Assembly: GCA_046706145.1 (NCBI GenBank)
Contig: JBJKPP010000097.1
Coordinates: 1 to 9,263 of the forward strand
Direction: 5' to 3'
Origin: JBJKPP01 sp046706145
GTDB lineage: Bacteria > Bacteroidota > Ignavibacteria > Ignavibacteriales > Ignavibacteriaceae
Length of the DNA: 9,263 bases
How positions within the stretch are numbered: position 1 is the first letter of the stretch; each line of letters begins with the position of its first letter. The position numbers and the translations under genes are program-made. Below the pieces are notes generated by a model. The model searched no databases. It was not told where the DNA came from and was given only the letters and a program-made list of their open reading frames with translations. This document shows positions 6,341 through 9,263 of the stretch, piece by piece.

Positions 6341-7444
6341 ATGACCTATATTAATGACAAGAGAACGATAATGACTTTAGATGCAGGGGGAACAAATTTG
6401 GTGTTCACCGCTATACGAGGAGGAAAACAAATTACAGATGAAGTTATCTCTCCAACAAACGCTCATAACTTAGATATGTGTCTTTCAACTATCATAGAAG
6501 GATTTAATACGGTCAAGAAAAGGTTAGACGATGAACCGGCTGCAATAAGTTTTGCATTTCCTGGTCCCGCAGATTATCCCAATGGAATAATAGGAGATTT
6601 GCCTAATCTCCCTGCATTCAGAGGAGGAGTTGCTTTAGGACCAATGCTAAGTGAAAAATTCCAACTCCCTGTTTTCATCAATAATGATGGAGATCTTTAT
6701 GCATATGGAGAAGCTATTGCTGGATTTCTTCCTTATGTTAATAATCTCTTGGAGAAGGCCGGAAGTCCCAAAAGGTATAAAAATCTTCTAGGTTTAACGC
6801 TGGGAACAGGTTTTGGTGCTGGTATCGTATGCGATGGAAATCTCTTTGAGGGGGACAATTCCGGAGCAGGAGAAATTTGGCTCCTCAGAAATAAACTGGC
6901 ACCTTCAATGAACATTGAAGAACATGCAAGTATTAGAGGTGTTAGAAGAAGTTACTCACGTGAGATGTCTATTAATTTTGATGACTCTCCTACCCCAAAA
7001 GATATTTATGAAATTGCAATTGGCAATCAAACCGGGAACAGACAAGCTGCTTTGAAGGCCTTCAAAGAAATGGCAGAGGCAACCGGCGATGCCATTGCAA
7101 ATGCTGTTACTCTAATAGATAGTCTTGTAGTTATCGGTGGAGGACTTGCAGGTGCTTCTAGCATTTTTTTACCCCCTTTGATAGATGAGATGAATGGAAA
7201 TTTTACTTCGCCACAAGGAAATCAGTTTCGAAGATTAACACCAAATGTTTACAACCTAGAGGATGAAACTCAACTTTCAAGGTTCTTAAAAGGTTCAGCC
7301 AAAGAAATAACAGTTTATGGGACAGACAAAAAAATTAAGTATGATCCGGAAATGCGAATCGGAGTTGGAATTTCGAAAATAGGGACTTCTTTCGCAATAT
7401 CAGTTGGAGCTTATGCCTTTGCGCTGAAGAAATTAGATCAGTAA
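6341..7444 (+). CDS. ROK-family sugar kinase, divergent, zinc motif absent
   Basis: A 367-residue protein of the ROK (repressor/ORF/kinase) fold without a DNA-binding domain, so an enzyme rather than a repressor. It is predicted to phosphorylate a hexose with ATP. Visible motifs are the phosphate loop LDAGGTN (13-19), FPGPAD (73-78), the INNDGD segment (113-118) with D116 as the expected catalytic base, the second phosphate loop GLTLGTGFGAGIV (151-163), and the adenosine-site VVIGGGLAGA (263-272). The usual GHE..G plus CxCGxxGCxE zinc element is missing: the region reads GAGEIW (175-180) followed by NIEEHASIRGV. An insertion of about 45 residues (300-345) before the last strand explains the extra length over the usual ~310. 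I recall similar zinc-less forms in Bacteroidota. GGAG seven bases before the ATG supports the start. The context suggests a mannose, fructose or glucose kinase. Confidence 0.85.
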   Translation: MTYINDKRTIMTLDAGGTNLVFTAIRGGKQITDEVISPTNAHNLDMCLSTIIEGFNTVKKRLDDEPAAISFAFPGPADYPNGIIGDLPNLPAFRGGVALGPMLSEKFQLPVFINNDGDLYAYGEAIAGFLPYVNNLLEKAGSPKRYKNLLGLTLGTGFGAGIVCDGNLFEGDNSGAGEIWLLRNKLAPSMNIEEHASIRGVRRSYSREMSINFDDSPTPKDIYEIAIGNQTGNRQAALKAFKEMAEATGDAIANAVTLIDSLVVIGGGLAGASSIFLPPLIDEMNGNFTSPQGNQFRRLTPNVYNLEDETQLSRFLKGSAKEITVYGTDKKIKYDPEMRIGVGISKIGTSFAISVGAYAFALKKLDQ

Positions 7445-7657
7445 GCTATACAATGGAAAGACGGTGGCTGATTATTCTGTCTATTTAATCAAGAATAGCA
7501 TTGTGCATAGAATAAATAACTTATCTTTTTTCATTTGGGATTTGTCAAAAATCAGTTAATTTATAGCTGAATTCTTATTAAGGTTCTTACCTGATTAAAT
7601 AAGTGTTTTTTGTACTTCTACTTAACATATTAGCAAACAAAGCCAAATAAATATGAT

Positions 7658-7686
7658 TTGACAAACTAACACTAGATGTTTACAGA
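7658..7686 (+). promoter_or_regulatory. Candidate promoter with perfect TTGACA -35 box
   Basis: TTGACA at 7658-7663 is followed, after 17 bases, by TACAGA (7681-7686), a poor -10 match. It would give a 5' untranslated region of roughly 80 bases before the gene at 7776. If the host is a Bacteroidota with a divergent primary sigma factor, this match may be meaningless. Confidence 0.3.
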
Positions 7687-7690
7687 CTAT

Positions 7691-7699
7691 TTATCCACA
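7691..7699 (+). promoter_or_regulatory. DnaA-box-like nonamer, second copy
   Basis: A perfect TTATCCACA directly downstream of the candidate promoter. It lies within the 12-base string (7689-7700) shared in inverted orientation with the divergent region at 2823-2834. Confidence 0.35.
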
Positions 7700-7775
7700 A
7701 AATTCGTTTTAAAAATCGGACCATTAATAGAAAGAATTTTGTTTAACATTTAAAAATTTATAAGCAGGAAACCGA

Positions 7776-8366
7776 ATGACAATAGAACAAAGTGGTTTCG
7801 TACCTGAAGATATAAATGCATCTAAAATTCAAGTGACAAAGCAATGGTGGGTTTTAATAGTACTAGTAATTATGGTAGCTTCAATATTAAGTCATGTTCT
7901 TTGGTTTATAAATTTCGTTCATGTTTTCTCTGGAATTTTATGGACTGGAACTGACTTGTTCATGGGCTTTATGATTGGACCGATTATGAGGAGAATAACT
8001 ATCCAATCCCGTAAAGAAATGATCCTACGCTTGATGCCAAGGATGCTATTTTATATGCCGCTTCTTGCTATAGTTACGACAACCACTGGCTGGTATATGG
8101 CAGAGTGGCTTGGATTTTTCTCAATGCCCTTTCCATATATATGGTGGCTGATCGCTGCATTGTCCATAGTTACAATATTAGCCATTCAAGGATTGGGAAT
8201 ATTACTGCCTACAAACCTTAAGGTGTATTTTGAAATGCTAAAAGAAACACCTAATGGTCAAAAAATCCAGAAATTAATGAAACGATATGTAAAAGTAGTC
8301 GCGATCCAAGGATTATTGCAGATTGCGATTATTGTTATAATGTCAAGATTTGCTACCGGAATATAA
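7776..8366 (+). CDS. Multi-pass membrane protein, CopD/DUF2269-like
   Basis: A 196-residue integral membrane protein with about five hydrophobic segments (roughly 25-43, 45-70, 89-112, 120-145 and 172-191), a polar N-terminus of 20 residues and no cleavable signal. The segment INFVHVFSGILWTGTDLFMG (45-64), followed by IGPIMRR, resembles the H-x-x-S-G-x-x-W-x-G pattern of CopD/DUF2269-type and related putative haem- or metal-binding membrane proteins. H49, and perhaps H40, face the membrane and could be ligands. MPRMLFYMPLLAI (87-99) also looks conserved in such proteins. AGGA six bases before the ATG supports the start. The gene is flanked by gaps of 331 and 215 bp, so it is probably a separate unit. 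Its link to sugar metabolism is unclear and no function is assigned. Confidence 0.75.
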   Translation: MTIEQSGFVPEDINASKIQVTKQWWVLIVLVIMVASILSHVLWFINFVHVFSGILWTGTDLFMGFMIGPIMRRITIQSRKEMILRLMPRMLFYMPLLAIVTTTTGWYMAEWLGFFSMPFPYIWWLIAALSIVTILAIQGLGILLPTNLKVYFEMLKETPNGQKIQKLMKRYVKVVAIQGLLQIAIIVIMSRFATGI

Positions 8367-8505
8367 GAGTGTTTCTATCTAGTTTATTTCTAATATTCAA
8401 ATTATTTTACATAGACTATTTAGAAAATCGTGTTATCAGTAGAAAACTCAAAGATTGTGTGCTGTAAGAATTATTTGAAGGACTGAAATTGAGTGTATTA
8501 TAACC

Positions 8506-8530
8506 AGTGCTTAATTATTATCATAGCACT
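8506..8530 (+). terminator. Weak hairpin, possible terminator after the membrane-protein gene
   Basis: AGTGCT (8506-8511) and AGCACT (8525-8530) form a perfect 6-bp stem with a 13-base loop, followed by TTCTTCTTTAAA. The stem is short and the T tract is interrupted, so this is only a tentative terminator between the membrane-protein gene and the gene at 8582. Confidence 0.25.
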
Positions 8531-8581
8531 TTCTTCTTTAAATAAAAAAAACAGTTGCTCAAAAATATAATTGGAATAGCA

Positions 8582-9263
8582 ATGACTAATGCTAATAATC
8601 AAAGAAAATTAAGCTACCTAAATTGTTACTTAATGTTTTTAGGAATAATCCTATTCAGTTTAGGATTTCAGCAAATTAACTTTGGTCAAATAAAAAATGT
8701 TTTAGAACTATCAGGAAATACAAAAGGCTGGTTTGAAGGTTTTGAAAAAAACCTCGGGAATAATCAATTTACATATTTTTCTTTTAGAAGTGATGTTACA
8801 GAAGGACTGCTTACGCGCTGCACAAACGGAGAAATGCCAATAAAATGGGAAACCGAAAAACTTCCCTCTAACTGGACTCAACCTGAAGCCGGATTTGTTT
8901 GGATAGCCGCGATTAATTTAACTACTCAACCAGGAATATTTGATGTATATATTAATGGTGTAAAACGTTTCGAAATTCTTGCTTCAAAACAAAAAAACTG
9001 GATATTAAGAAGTGAAGATGGCGGTAGACTTGCATTTACAAATGTAGAAACAGATCAGTACGGAGATGCACACGGATATATGTCCCTATTAGCACCAACA
9101 AAATGGTTAAAAAAGGGTCAAAGCCAAATTATAAGTATCACTGGGAGTCCAGCAGGTCAAAGTACATGGCTTATAGTTTTCCAGGCAAATGATGCACTTT
9201 CTTACCTGCACAACTCTGTAGCTAACGATGCATGGATGGAGATCGACTTAGCAAGAGGAAAAA
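8582..9263 (+). CDS. Partial CDS: exported protein resembling N-terminus of GH38-type alpha-mannosidase
   Basis: An open frame from ATG 8582 runs 227 codons off the right edge with no stop. The N-terminus looks like an export signal: R8/K9, then a hydrophobic core from about 16 to 29 (YLMFLGIILFSLGF), with a cleavage region near residue 36 and no clear lipobox. The mature part has GWFEGFEKN (about 49-57), a TYFSFRSDVTEGLLTR stretch, IKWETEKLP, FVWIAAINL, FDVYINGVKRFEIL, a YGDAHGYMSLLAP segment, and GSPAGQSTWLIVFQAN. This order matches my memory of the N-terminal beta-sandwich of large (~1000-residue) Bacteroidota and Planctomycetes GH38 alpha-mannosidases; the catalytic domain lies outside the window. 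An alternative start is M18. The role would be release of mannose from alpha-mannosides outside the cytoplasm, which fits the isomerase, kinase and transporter upstream. No good Shine-Dalgarno is visible. Confidence 0.6.
   Translation, partial: MTNANNQRKLSYLNCYLMFLGIILFSLGFQQINFGQIKNVLELSGNTKGWFEGFEKNLGNNQFTYFSFRSDVTEGLLTRCTNGEMPIKWETEKLPSNWTQPEAGFVWIAAINLTTQPGIFDVYINGVKRFEILASKQKNWILRSEDGGRLAFTNVETDQYGDAHGYMSLLAPTKWLKKGQSQIISITGSPAGQSTWLIVFQANDALSYLHNSVANDAWMEIDLARGK

Larger units (their letters stand above)
7445..7775. other. 331-bp non-coding gap upstream of the membrane-protein gene
   Basis: No coding frame and no strong terminator is visible after the kinase; CTAT-CAATG near 7447-7454 can pair loosely with CATTG-GCATAG near 7499-7509, but the loop is long. 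The right half holds a TTGACA promoter candidate, a DnaA-box-like site and a GTTTAACA octamer (7741-7748) that also occurs twice upstream of the isomerase gene. Confidence 0.5.

Noticed and set aside
1..9263. tRNA, rRNA or known riboswitch genes.
   Set aside because: I found no cloverleaf with a conserved T-loop, no rRNA-like sequence and no recognisable riboswitch core in the gaps.

Overview
The window is an AT-rich, gene-dense accessory locus from a bacterium, probably of the Bacteroidota/Ignavibacteriota (FCB) group. That placement is an inference. It rests on the long mannose-6-phosphate isomerase and divergent ROK kinase, which resemble forms I associate with Bacteroidota, on the low GC, and on a CCCGAC/GTC-AGGG-centred interspersed repeat of a kind I recall from such genomes. 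Many genes still have a clear Shine-Dalgarno sequence.

Left part (1-1367, minus strand): the start of a bacterial microcompartment (BMC) operon. In transcription order it holds a PduL-type phosphotransacylase (654-1367), a EutN/CcmL-type pentameric shell vertex protein (345-644), a 74-residue cysteine-containing protein that is little more than a BMC targeting helix (121-345), and the first 28 codons of a further protein with the same helix (1-84, running off the window). Three of these four genes start with TTG or GTG. A 387-bp gap (1368-1754) holds a perfect palindrome and a nested imperfect inverted repeat.

Middle (1755-2525, minus strand): a DeoR-family sugar-phosphate-responsive repressor. 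It faces the BMC operon and is divergent from the plus-strand genes. The 391-bp divergent gap (2526-2916) holds three TTTATGA boxes spaced 10 and 11 bp, a plausible operator next to the repressor's own start.

Right part (2917-9263, plus strand): a long class I mannose-6-phosphate isomerase with an extra kinase-like N-terminal region, an MFS sugar/H+ symporter of the XylE/GalP type, a ROK-family sugar kinase, a small multi-pass membrane protein with a CopD/DUF2269-like look, and the N-terminal 227 codons of an exported protein resembling Bacteroidota GH38 alpha-mannosidases.

Together, the plus-strand genes read as a mannoside route: exported mannosidase, sugar uptake, ROK phosphorylation, then isomerisation to fructose-6-phosphate. 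The minus-strand genes encode a BMC that converts an acyl-CoA made inside the shell to acyl-phosphate. PduL, a vertex protein and a DeoR regulator near sugar genes recall PVM-type BMC loci for deoxysugar breakdown (L-fucose/L-rhamnose). Whether this BMC handles a product of the neighbouring sugar pathway cannot be decided here, because the signature aldehyde dehydrogenase, aldolase and hexameric shell genes lie outside the window.
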